Source: Phymatolithon calcareum (taxonomy: Eukaryota; Rhodophyta; Florideophyceae; Hapalidiales). From it: a stretch of 64,000 nt of DNA. Made by a program: the position numbers and the translations under genes. The notes under the pieces are model-generated. The model was not told the DNA's origin. It ran no database searches and saw nothing but the letters and a program-made list of their open reading frames with translations. The stretch is taken from assembly GCA_977006965.1 (NCBI GenBank), contig OZ345369.1, positions 1,364,001-1,428,000 of the forward strand, written 5' to 3'. Shown one piece after another: positions 44,471 through 55,799 of this stretch. Every line of letters starts with the position of its first letter. Positions within the stretch are counted from its first letter, which is position 1.

Positions 44471-46327
44471 TTGCTAGGATTTGCTGCAGGCGGACGCTCA
44501 CTGCAGGAAATTATTGACGGTGAAGTCAATATCGATGGCGAGGCAATAGACGCAGTTGCGGCATACAAGTTCCTCGGAGTTCACTTCGACCAACGACTGA
44601 GCTTCAAAATGCATTGCCGGGAAGTGAGCCAGAAACTCCGGTCCAAGACCCGCCTCATCCGGGCGCTCGGCGGAACATCTTGGGGCGCGGAATCATTAAC
44701 GATGGAAGCTTTCCGTAAGAGCTACTGCGAGCCAACTGCGCTATATGGTGCATCAGCTTTCGCTGTACACGGCTTCGACGTCCATATCAAGCAAGTGGAA
44801 GTCGCTCGGAACGAAGCGGCTCGAGCCGCTAGTGGATGTTGGGAAGCTACGACAATTGCCAAGCTCCGGTCACTGACTGGGATGCGTAGCCTGCGAGCTA
44901 TTGGAGAGATGCAAGCTACTCTTGTCATGGACAAAGCACTTCGACTTCTACCGGACACTCCTGTGACTCGCACGAGCCAGACAAATATGTTGAACTCTAG
45001 ACGCAACGTAGGGTCGTGGAGGGACTCGAGCACCTACCATCTGGCGGAGAAAGGCATCCTTGCGCTCCCCCGCAATGGGATCCAACCACCAATTCAGAAG
45101 GACAGCTCAAGTAACAGGTTTTCAACCTTCACGACTCCTGTTTCGGCGAATGATGATCCAGAGGAGAAGCGTATCGCGACATAAGCTTTTAGTCTAGAGC
45201 GAAAGGCAGCACAACCAGCCGATATCGAAATATGGACGGACTGAAGTGTCGGAAAAGTACCACATGAATTTGTCTGCGACCTGAATCTTGGAGAACGAGT
45301 CTCCGTGAAATGGGATGAAGGTTGGTATACTGCGACGTTGAGCAAATTCAGTCCCTCTCAGTACTAGAACCACGAAGCAGCGAAACGTTTTGAGTCTCGA
45401 CACGGCAGGCCTCCGGACATCCTCTTGGCCTACGACGACGGAGACGAGCATGCATACTCAACGACCCCGACCGCCTCGAAACAACGCGTTACCGTGTGCG
45501 ACGAAGACGGTGACACACCCGACATGTATCGTACAATCCCATTCCAGGTCAGCGGAGCTGGGATTCTGATTTTGCGCGGCGAAGAAACTGTTATGGAAGA
45601 AGCGCTGGCCGTTGGGACTGTCGGCTCTTCATTTGACGCGGAGGCATTTGCCGCCGTACAGGCCTTCCAAGCAACGTTAACGCTGCAACCTTCCCGCGGC
45701 AGCACTATCAGATGGTTCACTGACAGCCGTAGCTGCATAGACGCGCTCAACGGGCAACCGCGGATGTTTGGTAACGTGGTCTGGAATCTATGGAACATTA
45801 TGGAACGGTTATATTCACGCGAGATTCAGATAGAGTGTGTTTGGATACCGAGTCACTGCGGCGTCGTGAAGAATGAGGCTGCTGATGAACTTGCGCGGCG
45901 GGGAATTTCCGCATCGAGTCTGGCGCTGCACCAAGCGATACCTCTCACTTTGGAAGCGACACGATCCATCATCAAGTCGCCCTGTAGAAGCAAACCAGTG
46001 ACCCTTCCTACGCTTCCGAAAGATCTGCACATCTCGCAGAGACGTGCAGAGGTGGTACTTCACCAGCTCATAGTGAACTGCAGCCCTATTGTGGAAAGCT
46101 TTCACCATGGACACAGCGAGATTGAACCGCTTCTCTACGACCCAGTATGCAAGATGTGCCCGTATGGCGTCAAGGAGACAGTGGAGCACCTCATCCTACA
46201 CTGTTCTGGGAGGACTGCTTCTCAAAGAAAATTCATCGGAAGAGTGCGAGACAAAACGGTAGAAAATCTGTGCAGGGAGAGACCCGTAGAGATACTCCAA
46301 TATTTGAACAATGAGAACTTACTCTAG
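44471..46327 (+). pseudogene. Non-LTR retrotransposon: RT thumb, RNase H with Tudor-like insertion, zinc knuckle
   Basis: One reading frame runs through 44471-46327 with three in-frame stops: TAA at 45182, TGA at 45242 and TAG at 45365. Its start encodes an RT C-terminal segment (YKFLGVHFDQRLSFKMH, then LIRALGGTSWG). RNase H follows: IEIWTD at 45227-45241 (the TGA replaces the Gly of TDGS), Glu at 45641, TDSRSCIDAL at 45719, WIPSHCG at 45842 and NEAADELARRG. All five catalytic positions are present. Between TD-SV and GAGILI lie about 100 codons containing RVSVKWDEGWYTATLSKF and DILLAYDDGDE, which resemble Tudor/Agenet-type folds. The end has C-X2-C-X9-H-X4-C (about 46147-46203), as in many LINE proteins. 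The RT catalytic part is missing: 5'-truncated. In-frame stops without shifts imply modest decay. Confidence 0.75.
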
Positions 46328-46760
46328 GGTTAGTTCTGGCGTTAATTAACGCATCCTGCATTATAGAAAGAAAGAATGAGTAGTGTATGCGGTGAAGTGC
46401 TGATAGTTTTCCCTAGCAGTTTCTCGCTCGTTTCCGTTTCACCAGAGAAACACAAGACTATATTGTACTACGGTGTGATTTATTAGAATACACGGGCATA
46501 CGAAACTTCCAAGTGAGAGAAAAGATATTTGTCTAGTTCTTTTCTACAGGCATTTGGTTGTAGCTATGTCCAACCATCGCGCCTCACTTCAGACTGCGGA
46601 TGTCCGTAATGACCCGCGGGAATGAAGCCTGAACTCTGACCAGGGACGTCTCTAAACGCGCCCGTGGCGCTTCGCGCATGTGGGCCCGTTTCACGCCCTG
46701 TTGGTACCACGCCGACGCGGCCTGCTATGCGAGGATAATTCTCGCCAGTCCATTAATTAA

Positions 46761-47395
46761 CCCTCTCTTACTGCAAAAATTGAGGCTTCTTGGGACACAG
46801 TGAAATAAATTTATTGTGAATCTCCTGCATATCGCAATACTTCGCGGAGCATTTCATGTCCTTGTTCGCGGACATTCGTCCCAGGTGAGAAGGTTTGGGG
46901 TGATTTGGTGCACCGTGTACGAAGCTAAAGGCAAAGTGGCGTTTTTTTGTGTCTAAATATCCCTATTTGATTAGATGATGTAGAGGGCTCGCATGTTCGG
47001 CTACGGATCTCATTTCATGCTGGAAGTGTTCTTCACAGCAATACCTGGACATATTTTATTCCTTTACCCCAGCGCGCGAGAAGCAGAAAAGTTTCAGGCA
47101 GTTTCTTCGTCGAGTAAAACCTTCGTCTCATGGACAAAATCGAAAAATTTCGGGCTACAGGAGCTTTACTCTTGTTATGCAGAACTGGTCGCATATCATT
47201 TCTAGGACGTTAAAGATACTGGAGAAGTAACTTGAAATACTGTTGAAGCTCGGTAACTGCAAAGAATACTTCGAAAGGTGGTAATGGATTTTTTCCATCA
47301 TTTTAAAAAAAAAATCTACAGAATATATTCAAAAAAAGGAGGATGTCCAATTCGGTCCAGATTTGTCCAGTAAAGGATGTGTAGTAACGAGAGGG
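46761..47395. mobile_element. Non-autonomous piggyBac-type element with TTAA duplication
   Basis: It is flanked by TTAA at 46757-46760 and 47396-47399. The left end is CCCTCTCTTACTGC; the right end in reverse complement is CCCTCTCGTTACTACA, so about 12 bases pair with one gap. TTAA target sites and ends starting CCC are the hallmark of piggyBac. The 635-bp interior carries no transposase. Its relation to the transposase at 58.7-60.8 kb is unproved. Confidence 0.72.
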
Positions 47396-47399
47396 TTAA

Positions 47400-48910
47400 T
47401 AACATCCCATTTTTGAGGAAAAGGGCAGTATCCTGTACAGTTTCATGTGAAGGTCGGTTTTCGCATCCGAGAACCCCGCTTTTAGGTGACTAGAAACTGG
47501 TCTTGGTATGCAGCCAAAACGTACTGTTTTTGTTCTCGAATATCAGAATTCGGAAGGTCTGCAGACTCTTCAGTCATCCCGGCTGCTGGGAAGGGGTGCA
47601 ACAGATGCCCCAGTACTTTATACTAAAAATGAAGTCTTGTGCATATTTTCTGCAAAGTAAACAAGTGGTTTGAGAACATGGGGGGTAAGCTGTGAGCTGC
47701 ATGCCAAAATGGTTTACATGTGGAACCGTTAACTGTGTAAGGAAACAAGGAAGAACTGCTGTGATTTGTTAGCGTCGCACCAAGGGGAAAATTGTACGTT
47801 TTTATTTTAGAAGCCTCAATGACGGCACACGCCAACACCAGAGCAGCTTCGCATTGCGCTGTAACCCTTCCGGGGGAGATTACAACGTATCGCCCCCATC
47901 ATCACAGCATCATCTCCTCTTTCATCTCGACTTCTAGCATCTTTAATTTGTCCATCCCTTGTTTCACTCCCTCTTCTGCTCTGGCATCCATCTGTGGTTG
48001 CGTTAGGTTGAGTTGAAGGGTTTCCAGCAGAATCGTTGGTAGTTCTTCGTAGTTGTCGACCTACACTGAGAGGTTTCTCGGGGGTGGGGGGGAAGCGGCC
48101 GACATCCACTTGACTGCCCAAGGTCTGGCTTTCCAGATTTGACTTGGATTACGAGGTTTTGATGCTCGTTCATATCCACAGCAATTTTTCGTTTTTTAAC
48201 CTTCTCCGTCTCGCTCCATGCCCGATAGATTCGCAGTTTCTCATCCTTGTGGGTGACCTTCCGTCCACGGCCCTCTTCGCTGGGACGTTATCGGATATCC
48301 CTCTGTGCCTGTGCCAAGTCCTCATCCTTGCCCTCGTAGTTCTTCCTTCCCTCCAGGCGCCGCTTTGCATGCAGGAGGTGCAACGCAAAGATCTCTCCTA
48401 ATTTCTGGCGTCTCAGCTCTGGTGGTGTAATTCTGCACAGCTATCGCATTAGACCATTATTCCGCTTAGCAAAGTGGCCAAATATAAGGGAGTCGTCGTA
48501 CCAATGATAGTACAGTCTGTCAGTAGCTGAACAAGAAGAGATCGCCCAAAGGAGATATCCCAGTAGCAGGTACGGTACACGCAGCTAGAAACAGCCAAGC
48601 CTCCAGTATGGTACGTTTCCAATTTTCTCCGTCAAGGGGGACTGGACACGTCAATAAAATGAAACGCTGTGAATTGTTTCGTCGAGCTCGAATATTCAAA
48701 CCGCTCTGACATGCATAGGCTTTGCACTGCTGCGCGCTTGTGTAAAAGTATCCTAAGTTTCCACAATGAGCGTTGGAGAGACTCTTGGCAATCGAGCTCG
48801 GCAACCCATGGCTAGCACTACCAAACTCTTGTTTGAGCGTCTGCAAGAAATAAATTGAAAAGAAACTATGTTAGTAAACCACCTACTAGGATACGGACAG
48901 TAGGTTGAAG
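47400..48910. other. No assignable gene
   Basis: A minus-strand stretch at 48420-48010 reads as a lysine- and arginine-rich, helix-like sequence in part (KLGEIFALHLLHAKRRLEG) but is broken by stops. No family assigned. Confidence 0.35.
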
Positions 48911-48916
48911 AGGACT

Positions 48917-48976
48917 AGAAATATGTCCATTCTTTTCGCAGCAGTATACTGCTGCGAAAAGAATGGACATATTTCT
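48917..48976. repeat. Perfect 60-bp palindrome
   Basis: Two exact 30-base arms from AGAAATATGTCCATTC to its complement meet at GCAGTA|TACTGC with no spacer. Exact palindromes of this length are usually unstable in cloning and replication, so a recent origin or an assembly artefact is possible. Confidence 0.92.
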
Positions 48977-49853
48977 GTTATGTAGCAAGGCCGTGTTAAA
49001 ACATGAAATTCGAAGAGGGTCTGCTGCACGCGCATGACAATCAGCACATGATAGAAGCCGAGAACCGAAGTTTCCAGAAAGTTGGCAGTGTTTTATCAGT
49101 AATATATCTTCTAAGTTGTACATTTACTCAATAGTCTTTGAAAGTTGAATTCACCCACATTGTAGATCTTTCGCCCGCCGAGGTAGTCGAGTTCTGAATC
49201 GATTTCTGCGAGAATAATAATATTATGCGCGAGACGCAAGGGGTTTACCAAGCGCACTCGCACACGGATAACCCCGTTTTGGCACCAACAGCGTGCTGGC
49301 ACACACGCTGCACGCATTTGGGGCTCTCTAGCTCCAGCTGTAGACAATCTGTTTCCTCGCAAACCTCTGCAGATTCAGTGGTCAGTAGCATGGGTCGAAT
49401 GCCGCGATCTTATATAACACGCGGTCATCAGGCAATACTGTAGTCGAAGGTAGACGTGATAATACACACATTCTTTTTTTGACATCCATTGCCCTTTCAA
49501 ATCGGCTATTGAGCTGCATTTCTTTTTTCATCCAGGCTTTTCACTAGAATGCATAGCCTCGAGGCATGCGGTTTACAGCATAATAGTCCGGTATGAATAT
49601 CAAGGACCACTTGCACTCTTTTGAATCTACATTTGATGCCCATATGAAGCGCCATGAAACTTGGATAATGGAAGAACGGAGACCCAATTTTCCAATGAAT
49701 TAGATTTATTCTCACTCTGCGAGTTAAATGCGGGATACTCAATCACTTTCTATAGTCACGAGAGAACATTTGGAGGGGGAGTCTCAAAATGGGCCACACA
49801 GCTCAGTACCCCGCTGTGAGCTGTCGGGTGTCGCGAGCAGCTGAACTCGAGAT

Positions 49854-50180
49854 CAAAGCATTGGAATTATTTATTTATTTTTATTCTTTTCTCGAAAAGT
49901 GTCGAGAATAAATAATTTATTGTTGAACGCAGAAGCAATAAATTATTGTATTCAAGTTCAGTGAGGTATAAATAACTGGTTATTCCCCGAATTATTGGAT
50001 CCTTCTTGCTACTTTCTGTCGCGATAGAATAACCGGATCGAAAAAATGAGGAGTCCGATACAATAATTGTCGCAACCACGACGATCTCAATAAATACAAT
50101 AAATATGCGAGACTCAGGAATAAATTATTGGAACAATAATTTAAATAATTACAATAGCAATTATTTTTTCCAATGCTTTG
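49854..50180. mobile_element. hAT-type MITE with 8-bp target duplication
   Basis: It is bounded by CTCGAGAT at 49846-49853 and 50181-50188. The ends are the 13-base inverted repeats CAAAGCATTGGAA. The 327-bp interior is A+T-rich with many AATAAATTATTG-type strings in both directions and has no coding content. The CA start and 8-bp duplication fit hAT. The ends differ from the CAGGGGT ends of the element at 537-1500, so a different hAT lineage mobilised it. Confidence 0.88.
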
Positions 50181-50458
50181 CTCGAGATATGCGTTGAGTT
50201 AATTGAAAGATCAGCTGTCAAGGGAGCGTTGCTGTCGGAATGAATCGTTCACCATGGGCATTGTGGAACGAGAAGAGCTCAATCTGAACACTCTATTCAA
50301 GCCGAAAACGTAATGTTTTGCGTAGCTCTGTGTGCCCAGTGTTGGTATGCCAATTGCGATCACACGGGCGGCCAGCAAATGTCGACAAATCGTATGTACG
50401 GCCAGATCTTTTGCTTTTTGAGTAGCACAACTGAACTACTGTACGCCTTGCAATCATC

Positions 50459-50524
50459 ACTATTGGCTGGGAGAAAATTGGGGCTTACCATGATGGTAAA
50501 CCCAATTTTCTCCCAGCCAATAGT
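50459..50524. repeat. 66-bp near-perfect palindrome
   Basis: Arms ACTATTGGCTGGGAGAAAAT and beyond pair with GATGGTAAACCCAATTTTCT and beyond, with a mismatch and a one-base length difference near the centre. Weaker pairing (GCAAT...ATTGC) extends it to about 50450-50535. Confidence 0.85.
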
Positions 50525-50794
50525 CACATTGCTCGCTTAGAACGAAATGGTCGACTTTTTCCATGACGAGTGGAAATTGAATACTGAAACAGGATGATTC
50601 TCTGATCTTTTCCATCTCGACGACAGTTGATGGCCAAGACTGAGCATCACATAAGAGTATTCACAAATGCTGGCCGAGCACCGCAAACTCAGTTCTAATA
50701 GGCGCTCACTGTGTTTCGCAAGAAAACCTTGGCGGGTGACGCCCTAAATTTAGGTGTCGACCTCCCGTGGCTCCTCATATGATCACAGATGTTT

Positions 50795-50910
50795 CGGATA
50801 AATTTAGATTTTCCGTTTGTCAAGGGTGTCAAATATATCTCGGTTCTGGAACCGTCTTCACGGAGCATGCAGTGCGATCGTCCGGAGTTCCACGCTTTTC
50901 GGCACTGTAT
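50795..50910. repeat. Dispersed repeat R2, copy 2
   Basis: Related to 33318-33440: GGATAAATTTAGAT, TTTCCGTTTG, CTGGAACCGTCTTCACGG and GTGCGATCGT occur in the same order. It lies inside a 96-codon minus-strand frame (50695-50985) of unknown nature. Confidence 0.6.
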
Positions 50911-50985
50911 GGTGTATGATATATTAGCTGGTGTGAAATGGACGGGGAAATAGAGATAGTATTTTTTTGATTTACTTTTAGACAA

Positions 50986-52748
50986 GAACTGCCCCGATGC
51001 ATATTTGGTATGATACTGAGGGCTGAGGGCTCTATAAGTAAACTACTTTTAGTATCTAATAAGTTCCAAAATCAAAAAAAACTCTGGTCTGACCTGTTGC
51101 AATAAAGGTAAAGTATCAAATACCTTGTACGACCCTGTTGATTGTTGCTGCTTAATTTTGAATTTGTTTTGACTTGACATTAGAACATTTCGACCATGCT
51201 AATCCCCAAATATCTAAAGTTCAATTGGATGCTAAACACGTTTTATTCATCTAGGGCGCGTTCTGTATCAGTGATTTCGTGGTCATTGAGAAAAGTGTTG
51301 CTCAACATGTCTTGCAGAGTAGACTCTTACAGTGGAATTTTGTCTTCATATCTGCGTTCGAACTGTGCTGAACTTAGCTGAGGCGAGCGTCCAAATTGTC
51401 GCAAATTTGGCGTGATCAATGAAAAGCAACACGAGAAGACTTGAGAGAGGAAACGTGAGCCGTCAATTTAGCAATACCAACTGTAGGGTACTGAATTGGA
51501 GCACCACGTAAGATTATATATTATCATCGTGTTCCTTGTGCTCCCTAAAAACATTATAAAGGGCGCCGAACTCATCCATCGATGGAATTCAGCAAGCAAG
51601 TATAACCCAACGAACATTGTTGCTTCACCCCATTCCGACGGTCAAGGTCCCTAGGCCTCCACCTGTTGAAGGTCGCACGAAACTCCAAGGGGTTCCTTTG
51701 TTATCAAAAGACCACATAGTTTAATTACGATGTTCAGTACTACTCGTTTTTCCCCTCCGAAGAGATTCTGAAAAGGACCACCAAGTTGAAGAGCCTAAAT
51801 TGAGAGCTTGAAGTCGTTGCAGAAACCTTGGTAGTCGAAGGATTTCTGAAATGCTTGTCGGGCAGTAAAAAGGGATCTTTTGTTTCCACCAACTCTTGAG
51901 CTGTACACCTGCTTCCTTAAGTATTGCGTCTTTTAGCTGTCGTGGTGAAAAGTTGATTGCAATTAAATCTATGATATCGACCGCGTGGACCACATTAGCA
52001 TTGCCGACTCGTCTCTCCATCCAGTACGTGTTGTTCCCTGGTGTCGTTTCGCGCCCTGCATCATCTTCCTACCTTTCCGGAGCATCTTGAGCGTTAGTGT
52101 CCTTCTTCGACCCTCGGCTCCAAGAATTCTGCAGAGTATTTTGAGTCTTCGAACCGTGCCTTTTGCAACTGAGTCAAAGACTTAGTGGAAGTTGAATCGT
52201 GCCGCTTCATTTATCACGTCTGCGACATCTTTCGTCCATAGTGTGAGATGCATTGCGTATTCCCATCGGGGTTATACGAATGTTCATGACTTGCCTTATG
52301 CCCCCGGAAAACAGTAATAAGAACTTCGTAAATACCAGACTTTTTCGAACGGTTTACAGAGCCCTCAGAGTTACGTGGAATGTCGTTGAGTGCCCCGGAA
52401 GCAGAGAGCTGCAACTCCTTTTTTTAAAACAGAAAAATGATGTTGCAGCTCAACGATCACATTGAATGGCTCCAAGTGTTGGGCATCGATTTGGCGAACA
52501 GCTCAAAAGCGCAAATACGGTCAGCGGGGCATCCGTCGTGCCATTGCTGGACAAGCGATATGCCAGCACGCAGGTGAGAAGCTGCAATATCCAGACTGAA
52601 TGCTCTACAATTTCCAATTTCGAAACTTCATATCTTTATCGACAACATGCTAGGTGCAAAATGAAGTTGTGTTGCGCCAACAATATCGAGAAAAATAAAT
52701 TACCTGGTAGAAGTATCAATGGATCTTTGGTGTCTACGAGAAAATAAT
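50986..52748. other. No assignable gene
   Basis: Only frames under 100 codons (for example minus 51721-52020, plus 52466-52747). The plus-strand frame 52466-52747 is serine- and arginine-containing with no motif recognised. Confidence 0.4.
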
Positions 52749-52749
52749 T

Positions 52750-52800
52750 ATTCATTCAGTCATGTTGCCATTTGCCCTAATAGGGCTAGCAGTGATTCCC
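52750..52800 (+). repeat. Dispersed repeat R3, copy 2
   Basis: It matches 40137-40185 (TTCATTCA, TTTGCC, GGGCTAGCAG). It lies just 40 bases upstream of the tRNA-like head at 52839, so it may belong to the same short element. Confidence 0.5.
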
Positions 52801-52838
52801 TCTATCCTGTTGCTAGCTCCAGCTTGCGTCCACCTGTG

Positions 52839-52925
52839 GTATAATGGTTAAACTGCCTCCGTGGGGTGCGCATAGGAGACCAAGAGAAAGGTCCCCGGTC
52901 AGCATGGGGCTAAAGGGCCTAGCTT
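52839..52925 (+). mobile_element. tRNA-like head of a possible SINE (weak)
   Basis: GTGGTATAATGGTTAAACTG resembles a tRNA D-arm with a pol III A box, followed at the right distance by GGAGACC and a poor B box (GGTCCCCGGTC). A proper acceptor stem and T-loop cannot be folded, so it is not annotated as a tRNA. Low certainty. Confidence 0.25.
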
Positions 52926-53012
52926 GCAACGCTAGCGTGCAAGTTAGCTTTGCAAGCTAGCCGTCTTCTATAGACTACTTGCGCAAGCTAGCGTTTGCAG
53001 CTAGCTTGCAAA
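52920..53012. repeat. GCAAGCTAGC-rich inverted repeats
   Basis: Repeated blocks such as TTGCAAGCTAGC, GCAAGCTAGCGTTTGC and GCTAGCTTGCAAA form overlapping inverted repeats within 90 bases. No gene association. Confidence 0.65.
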
Positions 53013-55790
53013 GTGGAATTATCTTAATAGTGTATAGAAGTATAAAAGTAGTGTAACAAAGTCTATCATATTATCTACTATGGGACATTTCCCTCACTAT
53101 TGTACAGTATATATATCCGGCTTGCGCATCTCGGCCAGGTATGTTACAAAAGATTGAACGTAGTGTTGTACCAAAGGTACAGCCGATGGGATGAAGCTTC
53201 CAAGGTAAGCGAAAAAAAACTTTCCTTTGAGTTGGCTCTCAGGTTTGGGGTTGTTGCTCGGTCTTCGCTGAGGTACAGACGGTTTATATACACAATTTTT
53301 AGCCGAAGTCGGCAATCAGGGAATAAAATCCACTCTAATTGGTCCATTTAATCTGGAGTCGGTCAGCTATTGGCCAATACTCTCAAATATGAGCTCCAGA
53401 TTACTCCACCTATAGTTTAGGAGAGTAGAACTCCAATTACTCCAATTTTAGAGGGCCGACCGTAATTGACAAGGAAATCATAATTAATGTTAATTCCAAG
53501 TCATATGTTCGAGTTCCTGAATCAGATCAAAGGTTTGAAGTATACTTTACGAAATATTTGATTTCCGGGGGAAGTTTCATTCGAAGCATTTAAATATTTC
53601 GCATGCAGTAGATTAATATTTTATTAGATATACGAGGTGGAATTACGATTACTTCAGCAAGTTTTTTCAATTGCTTTTCGGGTTAACACGAGTCACGACT
53701 CAGGGTATTAGCAGTCATCCAGTATCTTGCAAGCTTTCAGAAACATATATGCCTAGCTTTCGCAATGTTGCACTTTCTCCGTGCCGTGGACGCCGGAAAT
53801 GCACCCCAATGCTCCAAGAGTGACTTTATCGCGCGTTATATTTACAATACCGATACGTATTAGTGCAAATATGCACTGTGTGTGTAACAGGATGGTCCAA
53901 GTCTCACCGTATTTGGGCAATCATGCATCATTTTATTTGTTTTTAGAGCCTTTTATTGGCCCTTTGCACACTAATGGTGCAATATGAGTATAGAAATGCG
54001 TGTGCTGGTTTTCTGATTCTATCGCCAAGTTACTAGTTCCCTAAGGGCCGCATCAGTAGACATTTCGGTAGATATATAGAGCTTCCCTTTCTTCGAGCGG
54101 CGCCTCAGAGAAAGAGAGGGGATGTACCTTAGCGTAATCGATCTTGGAGTAAACTCATCTTGCCGAATCCGCTCTATTCCTTAACGGTTGGTAGCTCACA
54201 ACTCGTTGCGCGCGCACGATGACTCACCCTTTTTGCATGTCCTCTTGCGCGTCCGTGACAATCATCGTCGGGAGATTGTCTCTTCTTTCTCCTTCCTTTG
54301 GAAGTTTCTCATCTGAGCAAAACTCTTGAGAAGTTGTGACCTTCTTGGGGCCAACGGCGCGTCATAGAGTCCTAGGTCTCGGGACCCTTCGACAGTCTTT
54401 TAGCGCGGCTATAACATTGGGAAGCTTTGCTTTATTGGCTCAACGGCACCGTGTGTCTACAAAGTTCTCCAGAAATAACAGAGGGACCAGATCGTCAAAA
54501 GGTTAACTATCTTTCCACGATAGTTAGCTATAGATCGCAAGGGTTCTCGGACTATCCACCCTTGAACTGCCAGGACTGTTCCTGCACGCTTCGTTTCTAT
54601 CTGTAACTTGTTTATACGTTTGTTTGACATATACTTCACCTCTGAAGTTACTTGTGAGATTTCCTTATTCTAGGATACAAGTTTTCTTGTATCATACCAG
54701 CTTGAGTTCATTTGGTCTTGTTTTTCGTGTCTATAGACTGGATTTACGACCCAGTCTGCTCGTTTTGAGTTGTGGCAGTACACATAGGTTTCTTTCCTGC
54801 TTTACCACGTGTCTTCTCACGTGTTATGTCTGCGTCCTGTACGCTCCTAGAAAAACTCATGTAAATAAAGCGCTTCTATCGTCATGAGATACGTTGTCGG
54901 GAAACGTTTTTTGTCTTATGATCTATATCATCTTCTCTAGGGAAAGCTTCAAAAACATGATAGCGTCCTCCTGCTTTTAAACGTCCAGCCGTTGACTAAG
55001 TTTGCAATACTAAAAATTATCTGTAACAGCATGAGGGGCTCTCGCGCCTTCCTCGCGTATAAAAACCTTGATTTTCACGATAATGACACTGGGAGCCATC
55101 CAACAAGATCAGTGCAAACCATTACACGAATACGGAATACCAAAACGTGAACGATGAACAAGAAGGAATAATAGAAACCAAGCACAAGTCGGCCAACATA
55201 AGGAACAGCAAAAGCTTTTGAGATGCTGTGGGGTGTTAAACGCACAAGTTAGCACACTGGCTGTGGTCGGGTTGTTCCCTGGCAAAACGCCGAGGGCGCC
55301 GAGCTCCGCTGTCAAAAATCATCTTTTGAATAATTTGACTTAGCTTTGGTGCCATCCAACGCTGAACAGGGTGTACAAAGATGAATCCAAAATATGCACT
55401 CGAGATGTCGCATAGAAAAAATTCCACTATAGAAATGTTCAGGAGACTACAAGGATGACTAAAATCAGTGTGGCTTGTGTAGCGCCAGGAACAAGAACTT
55501 GACGCCACATGGGGTAGAAAAGCCCAAGAGAAGTGAGAGAAGAAAGGATAGGGAGAGACTAGAGAGAATAAGGAGGAAAAAAAGACAAGCGAACGAAACC
55601 CCAATAGACACCAGACAGAACAATCGCGTAGACGTCGGCGTCGCCCTCCGGCAGCCATCTTGGCTTGCCCGTCGACCTTGGGACAGGCGCGCGAATTGGC
55701 AAAAGGGACCTTGAGTACGAATGCAACCAAGCCAGCTTGTGTGACGAAGAACTGCTCTTGGAAGCAGTGTTCTGGATCGTCTTTGTAACT
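53013..55790. other. No assignable gene
   Basis: Low coding density. The longest frame, minus-strand 55236-55841 (201 codons), has aromatic-rich runs and overlaps the plus-strand hAT remnant that begins near 55800; I regard it as an antisense shadow. At 53340-53470 the plus strand has short inverted repeats around GGTCGG/CCGACC. Confidence 0.4.
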
Positions 55791-55799
55791 AAGAACGAC

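Noticed and set aside
44471-46327. Stop-codon reassignment, because three different stops lie in one otherwise open frame
   Set aside because: All three stop types (TAA, TGA, TAG) occur, and the intact GATA genes use TAG and TGA as normal ends. Ordinary point-mutation decay explains it.
47816-48420. Lysine- and arginine-rich minus-strand segment as a gag-like protein
   Set aside because: Stops and frame changes interrupt it, and no zinc knuckle, protease or integrase lies nearby.
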